Shown: positions 9,991 through 17,288 of the stretch, one piece after another
How positions within the stretch are numbered: the stretch's first letter is position 1
Layout of the letters: each line of letters begins with the position of its first letter
DNA from: Psychrobacter luti
GTDB lineage: Bacteria > Pseudomonadota > Gammaproteobacteria > Pseudomonadales > Moraxellaceae
Length of the DNA: 64,000 bases
Reading direction: 5' to 3'
Assembly (NCBI RefSeq): GCF_014192115.1
Contig: NZ_JACHXL010000001.1
Location: 62,001-126,000 of the forward strand
Notes under the pieces: generated by a model
What the model was told of the DNA's origin: nothing
Seen by the model: only the letters and a program-made list of their open reading frames with translations
Database searches by the model: none
Position numbers and translations under genes: made by a program

Positions 9991-11583
9991 ATGGCAGGAT
10001 ATATTTTAGCGCTAGATCAAGGCACAACATCGAGTCGCGCGATTTTGTACGATGACCATGCCCGTCCGATTAAAATGGTACAACAGCCGACAACATTAAA
10101 GACACCGCAAGCAGGTTTTGTCGAGCAAGATGCGCAGCAGATTTGGCAGACACAGATTAGCTGTGCCCATGATGTGATTAATCAGGCAGGGCTGCTTGCG
10201 ACTGATGTCACTAGCATTGCGATTACCAATCAGCGTGAGTCTATCGTGATGTGGGATAAACAAACGGGCAAACCTTTAGCGCCTGCTATTATTTGGCAAG
10301 ACCGCCGTACTGCAGGTTATTGTAAAACGCTTGCTGCAGAAAGCGCGAGTGGTAAGACTGATGATAACCATGTTGATATGGCAAGCGAGATACAACGTAT
10401 CACAGGATTACGCTTAGACCCGTATTTTAGCGCTAGTAAAATCGCGTGGTTGTTAGAAAACGACCCTAAATTAAGAGTACGCGCCAATAAAGGAGAGATT
10501 GCTGTCGGCACTATAGACAGCTGGCTTATCTATAAACTAACGGGTGGCGAGCACGTCATCGATGTGACTAATGCTTGTCGTACCTTGTTATACGATATCC
10601 ATAAACTGGCATGGTCAGAGGAGCTCTGTACCTGTTTTGCCATACCCATGAATATATTGCCTACAGTATTGCCATCTGATGGAGATTTTGGTAAAACCAA
10701 AAAAGGGCTATTTGCCAAACAAATTCCTATTCAGGCGGTATTGGGCGACCAACAAGCGGCGCTATTTGGGCAAGGCTGCCTTGATGCAGGCATGGCAAAA
10801 AATACCTATGGCACGGGCTGTTTTATGCTGATGAATATCGGTCAGACGCCAAAACTGAGTGAGCATAAGTTACTAACGACCATCGCTTGGCAACGTAAAT
10901 CAACGCCAATTCGTCCAGACAATTTATCATTTGATCAAATCGTTCAGTCTGGTAGACGTATGTTACAGCCGCCCAAAAAGGAAGTCACTTATGCCTTAGA
11001 AGGCAGTGTATTTATGGCCGGCGCTATCGTGCAATGGTTGCGTGATAATCTTGGTATGATTCAACAAAGCGGTGAAGTTGAGAGTCTAGCGCGGCAAGTA
11101 GATAGCAGTGAAGATGTGGTCTTATTACCCGCATTTACAGGGCTCGGTGCTCCTTATTGGCGCTCCGATATCAGTGCCAGTATTACCGGTATGAGCCGCG
11201 GTACGACCAAAGCTCATATCGCACGCGCGGCATTGGAAGCGGTAGCGTATCAGACTTATGATGTCCTTATCGCCATGCAAAAAGACAGTCCTCATCCACT
11301 GACTGAGCTTAGAGTCGATGGCGGCGCGGCTAATAATGACTTACTCATGCAATTTCAAGCTGACTTATTGGGAGTGCCTGTACTGCGCCCCAAAGACACA
11401 GAAATTACTGCCAAAGGTGCAGCTTTATTAGCCGGATTAAAAACGGGTTTATATGATGAAGCAACGATGCAAGCGTCATGGCAAGTCGACCGTATCTTTG
11501 AGCCTGAAATGTCCGCCGATACTCGTCAGCAGCATCTTAATAAATGGCAACAAGCTATCGATAGAGCATTAAAAGTAATGTAA
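9991..11583 (+). CDS. glpK: Glycerol kinase
   Basis: Phosphorylates glycerol to sn-glycerol 3-phosphate with ATP. It is an FGGY-family kinase: ALDQGTTSSRAILYD at the N-terminus, TNQRESIVMWD near 73, TYGTGCFMLMN near 272, and PAFTGLGAPYWRSD in the C-terminal ATPase domain. The protein has 530 residues against 502 in E. coli. The excess is mainly an insert of about 26 residues (around 300-331, IRPDNLSFDQIVQSGRR) between the conserved LLTTIA and YALEG segments. No glpF, glpD or glpR lies beside it, so it appears to be transcribed alone. The TAGGAT Shine-Dalgarno is well placed. Confidence 0.97.
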   Translation: MAGYILALDQGTTSSRAILYDDHARPIKMVQQPTTLKTPQAGFVEQDAQQIWQTQISCAHDVINQAGLLATDVTSIAITNQRESIVMWDKQTGKPLAPAIIWQDRRTAGYCKTLAAESASGKTDDNHVDMASEIQRITGLRLDPYFSASKIAWLLENDPKLRVRANKGEIAVGTIDSWLIYKLTGGEHVIDVTNACRTLLYDIHKLAWSEELCTCFAIPMNILPTVLPSDGDFGKTKKGLFAKQIPIQAVLGDQQAALFGQGCLDAGMAKNTYGTGCFMLMNIGQTPKLSEHKLLTTIAWQRKSTPIRPDNLSFDQIVQSGRRMLQPPKKEVTYALEGSVFMAGAIVQWLRDNLGMIQQSGEVESLARQVDSSEDVVLLPAFTGLGAPYWRSDISASITGMSRGTTKAHIARAALEAVAYQTYDVLIAMQKDSPHPLTELRVDGGAANNDLLMQFQADLLGVPVLRPKDTEITAKGAALLAGLKTGLYDEATMQASWQVDRIFEPEMSADTRQQHLNKWQQAIDRALKVM

Positions 11584-11937
11584 TTGTTTAACATGAAGCA
11601 TTTAAGCGCTGTAACAACTCAGTTAAAGGTTACTTAAAGCGCTCTGCTGAACTACAAATTCATGCAAATTCGTGATAAAGATACAGGTTGTAACGCAAGG
11701 CAATCGTAATTTGGACATAAATTACATAACCTGTCTATTTGTTGGTATCCATAAATTCCTATACTTTAGATGGATTAAGTCATACCGCTAATTACTCGTA
11801 TTTAATTTCTATTAATTCATAATTGTGTCATTAATAAACGTTAAATTTATCGCTTAGATTTATAGTTTAAAAATAAGCGATTAGTACATTAGCAATGAAT
11901 AACTCTAATATATAACAAATAATTTAAGGATAATATT
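11584..11937. other. Intergenic, glpK to glycine-zipper gene
   Basis: AT-rich and non-coding. Two AGCGCT palindromes (about 11607-11644) flanked by GTAAC/GTTAC could form a hairpin after glpK, but there is no T-run. A strong Shine-Dalgarno (AAGGATAATATT) precedes the next ATG. Nothing else is recognised. Confidence 0.4.
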
Positions 11938-12618
11938 ATGAATAACGATGGACGCATTACAGACCCTAATAACCGTATAATCGCTGATGACTATCTTGAA
12001 GTCGGCGATAGAGAACGCATCATTGATGACAATGCACGTCGATTAAATGACAACGATGTTGATATCAATGGTAATAGAGTTGTTAGACATGAAAACGACA
12101 ATATCATCGACGATCATGATGCTATTGATCGTAATGCCGTTAAGCATATGTCAAAAGAGAGCAGAGAAGATCTGAATGCTGATCCAATCACAGGTGAGCC
12201 AGGCTCACACCCAATAGGTACAGGTATTGGTGGAATTGGCGGCGCAGCAGCAGGTGCAGCTATTGGAACAATGGCAGGTCCATTAGGAACCTTAATTGGT
12301 GGCGCTATTGGTGCTATCGTTGGTGGCGGTGCGGGTCATGCAGCAGCAGAAGCCATTGACCCAACTCGTGAAGAAGCGTACTGGCGTGCCGAACATGCCA
12401 ATGCTGATTATTACCGCGAAGGTCATGAGTTTGACCGTGATTTACATCCAGCGTACGCTGTTGGTTACGCAACCCGCGCTCGCTATCCAGCCGATGCCCG
12501 TTTTGAAGACCACGAGTCAGATTTAGAACGTTCATGGCACGAAGTTAAAGGTGAGTCGCGTCTAGAGTGGGAAGAAGCTCGTCGTGCAACACGTGACGCG
12601 TGGAACCGTGTGTCTTAA
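11938..12618 (+). CDS. Hydrophilic protein with central glycine zipper
   Basis: Not a family I can name. The 226-residue product has three parts. Residues 1-95 are very Asp/Asn/Arg-rich and probably disordered. Residues about 96-142 form a Gly/Ala-rich glycine-zipper segment (GIGGIGGAAAGAAIGTMAG and IGGAIGAIVGGGAG). Residues about 143-226 are charged with many aromatics (EAYWRAEHANADYYREG, YAVGYATRARYP). There is no signal peptide, so the zipper either inserts into membrane or packs in oligomers. Such composition is seen in stress or desiccation-related proteins, but that role is an inference. Excellent Shine-Dalgarno; codon use is ordinary. Confidence 0.8.
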   Translation: MNNDGRITDPNNRIIADDYLEVGDRERIIDDNARRLNDNDVDINGNRVVRHENDNIIDDHDAIDRNAVKHMSKESREDLNADPITGEPGSHPIGTGIGGIGGAAAGAAIGTMAGPLGTLIGGAIGAIVGGGAGHAAAEAIDPTREEAYWRAEHANADYYREGHEFDRDLHPAYAVGYATRARYPADARFEDHESDLERSWHEVKGESRLEWEEARRATRDAWNRVS

Positions 12619-12968
12619 TAGCGGTTATATTTTTAATCTATCATGATTAAAGTAATAACGAAAAGTATTAGTGATTCAATTAATGGCAGATGAGTGCTCT
12701 TTTATTAAGCTTAATTAATCGTTTATTCGATATAAGTAAATAAACAATACAAAAGCTTACTCTCTCATTACTAGAATTAGTCTGATTGTAGACTTTACTC
12801 TGCTATCAGACAAAATAAGCCTATTTTATGCTACTTTAAAGCCTCCAAAGATTTCTTTGGAGGCTTTTTTAGTGTATATTGTTAAGTGTGAATATACTTA
12901 ATATTGTTATGTATAAGTATATTTAATGATAAAACATAATTATCAAAAATAATAATAATAGGTAATTT
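12619..12968. other. Long 3' region and gap before EEP gene
   Basis: No gene seen. The transcript of the glycine-zipper gene would run about 220 bases past its stop to the terminator at 12838. That 3' region could hold a small RNA ending at the terminator, but no promoter is obvious. After the terminator lies AT-rich leader for the next gene. Confidence 0.4.
12838..12870 (+). terminator. Strong rho-independent terminator
   Basis: A perfect 10-bp stem (GCCTCCAAAG/CTTTGGAGGC) with an ATTT loop is followed by six T. It closes the glycine-zipper transcript or a small RNA from its 3' region. Confidence 0.9.
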
Positions 12969-13997
12969 ATGATTCATAATGCAGAAGGTAATGATTCAAA
13001 GCAGTTTTATATAGCAACTGCCAATTTGCTGAATTTTGCCAATCCTAATCGAATTTATTACGAGAACGCGCCCGCTTACACCAATAAAGAATACGAGCAT
13101 AAGCTGCGCGGCATTACTGATTTGTTGGCAAAAGCCCATGCCGATATTATCGCCGTACAAGAAGTGTGGGATAGTCAGGCGCTTGAAGCATTGGCGGTAT
13201 CGTTAGGTTTTAAACCTGAGCATGTGGTGATTCCACTGGCCAGTAATGACAGCGCAAGCCCTTATACCCAAGGTAAAGGTGCGCAAAATACACCAGCCGT
13301 CGGTATTATTACGCGCTTTGAGCAGTTAGAGAGCACGTTGTTGCAAGCCGTAGAACCAAAAGCGGTCATCGATATTCCTGATATAGGACCTTATGAGCGT
13401 TTTAATCGTCCACCACTCATATTACGAGTGAATGCTTATGGGCAGCCGATAACGATTATTACTGCCCATCTTAAAAGCAAACGTGCTTTTTTCTTACGTG
13501 ATGAAAATGGCAATCTGTTAGAGGATATGAACGATCCGAATATTCGCGTTCGTGCCAAACTGCGCAGCTTATGTATGCGCGCTGCAGAAGCCGCCTCTAT
13601 TCGTATGTCTATCATTGAGCGCTTACATCATACGCGAGAGCCACTGATTTTATTAGGTGATATGAATGATGTCACCGGTAGCGTGACCACCCAATTGATG
13701 ACTGAAACTGGTGAAGTCAATTACGATAAAAGTATGCGTGATGTGGCATTGTTTGATGCTGCTCGTATCCAAGCCCGTTATGGTTGGATGAAAGATGTTG
13801 CTTACACCCATATTTATCAGGGTATGCCAGAAGTTATTGATCAGTTATTTGTTTCTGAAGAGTTTTTACCTGATAGTAAGTTTTCGCTTGGTCAGGTTGA
13901 ACGAGTTGACTATTTTAATGACCACTTAAAGTGGGATTATGCCGATAGAGTCATCGATCATGGTATTATACGAGCGAAAATAAAACTTCATAATTAA
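12969..13997 (+). CDS. Endonuclease/exonuclease/phosphatase (EEP) family hydrolase
   Basis: A 342-residue metal-dependent hydrolase of the EEP fold (DNase I/AP endonuclease/sphingomyelinase superfamily). Visible catalytic motifs in order are TANLLNF near the N-terminus, IIAVQEVW (metal-binding Glu), TAHLKSK, LILLGDMNDV (Asp and Asn) and the terminal DHGII (Asp-His pair). There is no signal peptide, so it should act in the cytoplasm on a phosphodiester or phosphoester substrate that the sequence does not reveal. A TAGGTAA Shine-Dalgarno precedes the ATG. It appears monocistronic, with a TetR regulator downstream in the same direction. Confidence 0.88.
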   Translation: MIHNAEGNDSKQFYIATANLLNFANPNRIYYENAPAYTNKEYEHKLRGITDLLAKAHADIIAVQEVWDSQALEALAVSLGFKPEHVVIPLASNDSASPYTQGKGAQNTPAVGIITRFEQLESTLLQAVEPKAVIDIPDIGPYERFNRPPLILRVNAYGQPITIITAHLKSKRAFFLRDENGNLLEDMNDPNIRVRAKLRSLCMRAAEAASIRMSIIERLHHTREPLILLGDMNDVTGSVTTQLMTETGEVNYDKSMRDVALFDAARIQARYGWMKDVAYTHIYQGMPEVIDQLFVSEEFLPDSKFSLGQVERVDYFNDHLKWDYADRVIDHGIIRAKIKLHN

Positions 13998-14209
13998 CCC
14001 CGTTTCTTGGTTGATTGGTGAATTATTTTTAACCTATTCATGTCCCTTGCTTGACTGTGTACAAGCGTTTATCATGCCTCTTCGTTGAGTATAGTAGCGG
14101 TGCTATTGACCCAAATTACCGGTTGATAGAATGTCCTTCGATTTAGGACAGATGCTATCCGATGAAGACTATATTTATAAAGATGGGGCGTAACATTAAG
14201 AGATTTATA

Positions 14210-14902
14210 ATGAGTGAAAATAAAGACGACAAAATTGAAGATGTACTGGTAGATTCGGAGCTGGCAAAAAAGCTGGTACCTAATAAATTCAAATTTACCA
14301 GTCAGCAAGGCCGCGCACGCCGTCAAAAACTATTGATGGGCGCGAAAAAATTGAGCGAAACTCAAGCGATTAACGATATCACTTTAGCTGCTGTCTGCGA
14401 AGAAGCAGGTATTCCAAGAGCTTCTGCATATCATTTCTTTCCAAATATCGAAGCGATATTTTTAGCATTGCGTTTTTTAAATGCCATCGATATCTTAGAA
14501 GTGTTGACTACTGTTGAAACGGTTGATTATGATAGATGGCAAGCGTATTTGACCGCGCTGATTGAGCGTTGTGTAAAAATCTTTGATGAAGACCAAACCA
14601 AAGCCAAATTGATTTATGATACCAATACGCCTGATTTTGAAGGGGATAGTTATGGTGAGCATATGGACAATCAAGTGGTGCAATTGGTCTATAAACGCCT
14701 ATCAGAGCGCTATGAGATGCCAAAGTTTGAAGATATTCAAGATGTATTATTGATTACCTTTAGTATCATTAATGCCATCTTTACCGTCTCTTATCGCCGT
14801 CATCAGAGTATTACCGATAAGTATTTGCAAGAAGCCAATACCGCGTCTATCGCTTATCTACGCTGCTATTTGCCAGAAAAATTACCGCGTAAAAATCGTT
14901 AA
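14210..14902 (+). CDS. TetR/AcrR-family transcriptional regulator
   Basis: The N-terminal helix-turn-helix domain is RRQKLLMGAKKLSETQAIND, then ITLAAVCEEAGIPRASAYHF and FPNIEAIFLAL, a standard TetR arrangement. The C-terminal ligand/dimerisation part (about 140 residues) is helical and unassigned. The frame is open from an ATG at 14162, but only the ATG at 14210 has a spaced Shine-Dalgarno-like AAGAGA (14198-14203), so I chose it; the longer form would add 16 residues. No obvious target gene lies adjacent and divergent. The EEP gene upstream is in the same direction with a 200-base gap. Confidence 0.88.
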   Translation: MSENKDDKIEDVLVDSELAKKLVPNKFKFTSQQGRARRQKLLMGAKKLSETQAINDITLAAVCEEAGIPRASAYHFFPNIEAIFLALRFLNAIDILEVLTTVETVDYDRWQAYLTALIERCVKIFDEDQTKAKLIYDTNTPDFEGDSYGEHMDNQVVQLVYKRLSERYEMPKFEDIQDVLLITFSIINAIFTVSYRRHQSITDKYLQEANTASIAYLRCYLPEKLPRKNR

Positions 14903-14946
14903 TTTTCATTGAGTTAGGCTAGAATTTTAAGCCAAATAACAAACGT

Positions 14947-14976
14947 AAAAAAGCCGACATGATGTCGGCTTTTTTG
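14947..14976 (+). terminator. Bidirectional terminator
   Basis: AAAAAAGCCGACAT and ATGTCGGCTTTTTT form a symmetric hairpin between the TetR gene and the convergent lipoprotein gene. It can serve both strands. Confidence 0.88.
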
Positions 14977-15019
14977 TTGCGTGTTTTTAATAAATATTTA
15001 TTGAAAATTTATTGCGCTA

Positions 15020-15820
15020 TCAGTGCACCTGCTTTTTATCAATCGTTGTTAGCACTTGACCGTTACAAGTATTGTCGCTTGAATCTAAAGGAGCGTATTC
15101 TTCATAATAACGCACGATAAGCGCTTCTAAAGCAACGTTAGTTCTTGAGTTATGGGCGTTAACGAAAGCTTCGCGTGCTTGCTCAAGCCAGCGGTCTGCC
15201 ATCCGAAAGTGACTGTTTGATGATTCTGCGCCACGTTCACAGTGTTCGGTAGCTGCCCATATTAATGCCACTTCACTAAAGGCTATTGCGCGTGGCGCAT
15301 CATTGATACCGCCACTATCTTTAAGGGCATTTAAAGTTGCCCATAGATCAGGTCGCATGAGCGCAGAAGTAGATGGAATGTCCTCTATAAGTTTAAGGTC
15401 TTCAACTTTATTATTTTTTAACGCTTGCAAGATATTTTCTGCTTTTTGGGCAGCTTGCATAGCAGCGTCTGAACGACTGTTCATACTGTCTTTATCAGTG
15501 GCATAGTTCAGCCAAGCCTGAGCTTTGTAAGCAAAATACTGTTGACGTACGCTCATGTTTTTTTGCTGATAAGTTTGCAATTCGTTCAGCATACATTTCA
15601 TGGCGCGCTGTTGTACGCTTTGGGCTTTATCATCAGCTGTCTGAGCTTGAGATTCATTATGTTTGCTGTTAAGACAGTAGTTGGCGGTATTTAGCGTAGC
15701 GTTTTTTGGCGTAAGACTTGTATTTGACACACAGGATACGGTAGACAAAAGCAATATAGTGGATAGCGTAGCATATAGAGGTTTTTTATAAGGGGCTGCT
15801 TGAAGGGCAGAATGAGGCAT
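15020..15820 (-). CDS. Putative lipoprotein, helical, function unknown
   Basis: 266 residues. The N-terminus has a basic region and hydrophobic stretch (YATLSTILLLSTVSC), then a cysteine near residue 30 in a weak lipobox (TVSC), suggesting lipid attachment and export. The mature part is mainly helical and polar. The segment KAQAWLNYATDK with the following Ala/Gln-rich helix recalls the helical N-terminal part of some OmpA-family envelope proteins, but the OmpA peptidoglycan-binding domain itself is absent. Single gene ending at a shared terminator. Function not assigned. Confidence 0.75.
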   Translation of the reverse strand: MPHSALQAAPYKKPLYATLSTILLLSTVSCVSNTSLTPKNATLNTANYCLNSKHNESQAQTADDKAQSVQQRAMKCMLNELQTYQQKNMSVRQQYFAYKAQAWLNYATDKDSMNSRSDAAMQAAQKAENILQALKNNKVEDLKLIEDIPSTSALMRPDLWATLNALKDSGGINDAPRAIAFSEVALIWAATEHCERGAESSNSHFRMADRWLEQAREAFVNAHNSRTNVALEALIVRYYEEYAPLDSSDNTCNGQVLTTIDKKQVH

Positions 15821-15917
15821 AAGATAAACCTGAAAGTAAGGTAGTAAGTTTAAGAAGCTTGTGTTTAAAGAGATAGGTTAATTTATCATTTAATAAAAAC
15901 CGTCGCCTCGTTAATAC

Positions 15918-15942
15918 AAAAATGCCGTAAGCATGGCTTACG
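15918..15942 (-). terminator. Candidate terminator for the remnant/DUF11 transcript
   Basis: Read leftward, CGTAAGC-CAT-GCTTACG is followed three bases later by five T. It lies about 30 bases past the stop of the coding remnant at 15973, where a terminator of the original gene would be expected. Confidence 0.55.
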
Positions 15943-15972
15943 ACAACTAGGATAAATTATAACGAGGCTAAA

Positions 15973-16101
15973 TTATAGCGTAGAACGAGCGGCAAGCGGC
16001 TTATTTTTGCGCGAATCTTCGCGTTTGAATAAGTCTTCATCGAATTTGAAGCGCAATCTAAAGTAAGCGCCTTCTATCGTCGTATCGGTACAAAGATTGT
16101 T
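15973..16101 (-). pseudogene. C-terminal coding remnant, family unknown
   Basis: Read on the minus strand, the stretch gives an open segment of 43 codons with protein-like composition: it contains TTIEGAYFRLRFKF and EDLFKREDSRKNK and ends ARSTL-stop. It is bounded upstream by an in-frame TAA (16102-16104), immediately after the DUF11-like gene, and has no ATG or Shine-Dalgarno. The alternating aromatic/Arg pattern looks like a beta-strand end of a larger protein. I read it as the 3' end of a gene mostly lost by deletion, with its terminator still present. It could also be chance. Confidence 0.45.
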
Positions 16102-16110
16102 TTAGAAAAC

Positions 16111-16575
16111 TTACTTAACTATAGTATTAAACGACACATCAGCAGACTTTTTTGCAGGTAAAATTTTGATATTCCATTGAAGATAACGGTATTCAGTAAA
16201 AGGAATCTTAATGACTTTTGCATCGACCAGGCGCATTAATGGTATGTCAGCATAGTTTTTTCCATCTGTACTCGCTTGAGCACTAATAGGATGTGCTTCG
16301 CCAGTGAATGTCATGCTAGTAGGGATTGGAAGGGTAATAGTCAAATCATTTATATCTTTGGCCAAGGTATTGGTATAAGTTACTTTATACTGAATAATAG
16401 TACCAGCTGTCGCGGTTCTTACAGGTATATAATTTATTTGACCTTGCGCATTGTCGACTACCTTATTAGTTATCAGCTGCATTTTTAGACCATTATTAGC
16501 ATAAGCTGTATTATAAGAAAATACAGAGAATAAAATTGCTGATAATGTGGTCTGTAAAAAACTAAGGTACTTCAT
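16111..16575 (-). CDS. DUF11-like exported protein
   Basis: 154 residues with a signal peptide (hydrophobic TTLSAILFSVFSYNTAYA, cleavage near residue 26). The single immunoglobulin-like domain resembles DUF11 repeats of surface proteins: GTIIQYKVTYTNTLAKDIND, LTITLPIPTSMTFTGEAHP, and a closing YLQWNIKILPAKKSADVSF. The family usually occurs as repeats in large surface proteins; here there is just one copy. AGGAAG upstream supports the start. It is probably periplasmic or surface-exposed; a specific role cannot be given. A coding remnant follows directly, so this may be a surviving piece of a once larger locus. Confidence 0.8.
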   Translation of the reverse strand: MKYLSFLQTTLSAILFSVFSYNTAYANNGLKMQLITNKVVDNAQGQINYIPVRTATAGTIIQYKVTYTNTLAKDINDLTITLPIPTSMTFTGEAHPISAQASTDGKNYADIPLMRLVDAKVIKIPFTEYRYLQWNIKILPAKKSADVSFNTIVK

Positions 16576-17288
16576 GTTTTACTTCTTCCTCAATTCTTAT
16601 GTCGATATTTATTGGTGTATTAAGTATAAATTTGTTTATTTTCATTGACTATGAGGCACTGTGAATCTTTCGTTAAAATATGAAGTGTATATCATCGAAG
16701 AGTCTTAGGGATTATGATGTAATTCTGAAGAATATGCCATTTAATTGTCGAGTGTTAGATTTTATATATCTAGATAATGATATATTGACACTACTTTACT
16801 TTTATAGTTAGGTCTCGATTTACTGGTTTTATCTATAATTACTCATTGCTCAGTCTTTACTATTAAGCTATCTCTAATTCTAATTAGAGTAAAATAAAAA
16901 GCTTTTAATATTATTAATATCCCTAAAAAAATAATCACTATTTATTTTAGAAATACTTGTCATATTGGCATTTCTCCATAGCTATAAACAAACCCTTAAT
17001 AAGTACCTATAATAGAGTGTCATTATCATTTGATAGCGAGTGTCACATATTGGCTGTCGTCAGGTTTTATAAGAATATCTATTTACCTCCCTATGCTAAT
17101 GGACAGTGATATAAGTTGTTTAGGTTTTTCTGTCATCACCAAAAAATACAATGCAATGCTTAGATGCAGCAAGGACGTTATAAGGAAAGCATCAAGTAAA
17201 GTGATTGCTCATTAAAATACGTACCACACTCTGATTTAATAACACTCTGTCATCGTGCAGGGCTGACTGATAAAAAGGATTAAGAAAG
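16576..17288. other. Long AT-rich region upstream of aceE
   Basis: 713 bases with no gene I can support. It should contain the leftward promoter of the DUF11-like gene and the aceEF promoter. TATAAT at 17008-17013 is a candidate -10 for aceE, giving a leader of roughly 270 bases, but I find no matching -35. The 61-codon frame at 17030-17215 has no Shine-Dalgarno and unlikely composition. Confidence 0.45.

Noticed and set aside
12314-12535. Frames on both strands inside the glycine-zipper gene
   Set aside because: They are shadows of the Gly/Ala- and His-coding repeats; only the plus-strand frame with the strong Shine-Dalgarno is convincing.
17030-17215. 61-codon frame upstream of aceE
   Set aside because: No ribosome-binding site, no recognisable motif, and it lies in a likely promoter/leader region.
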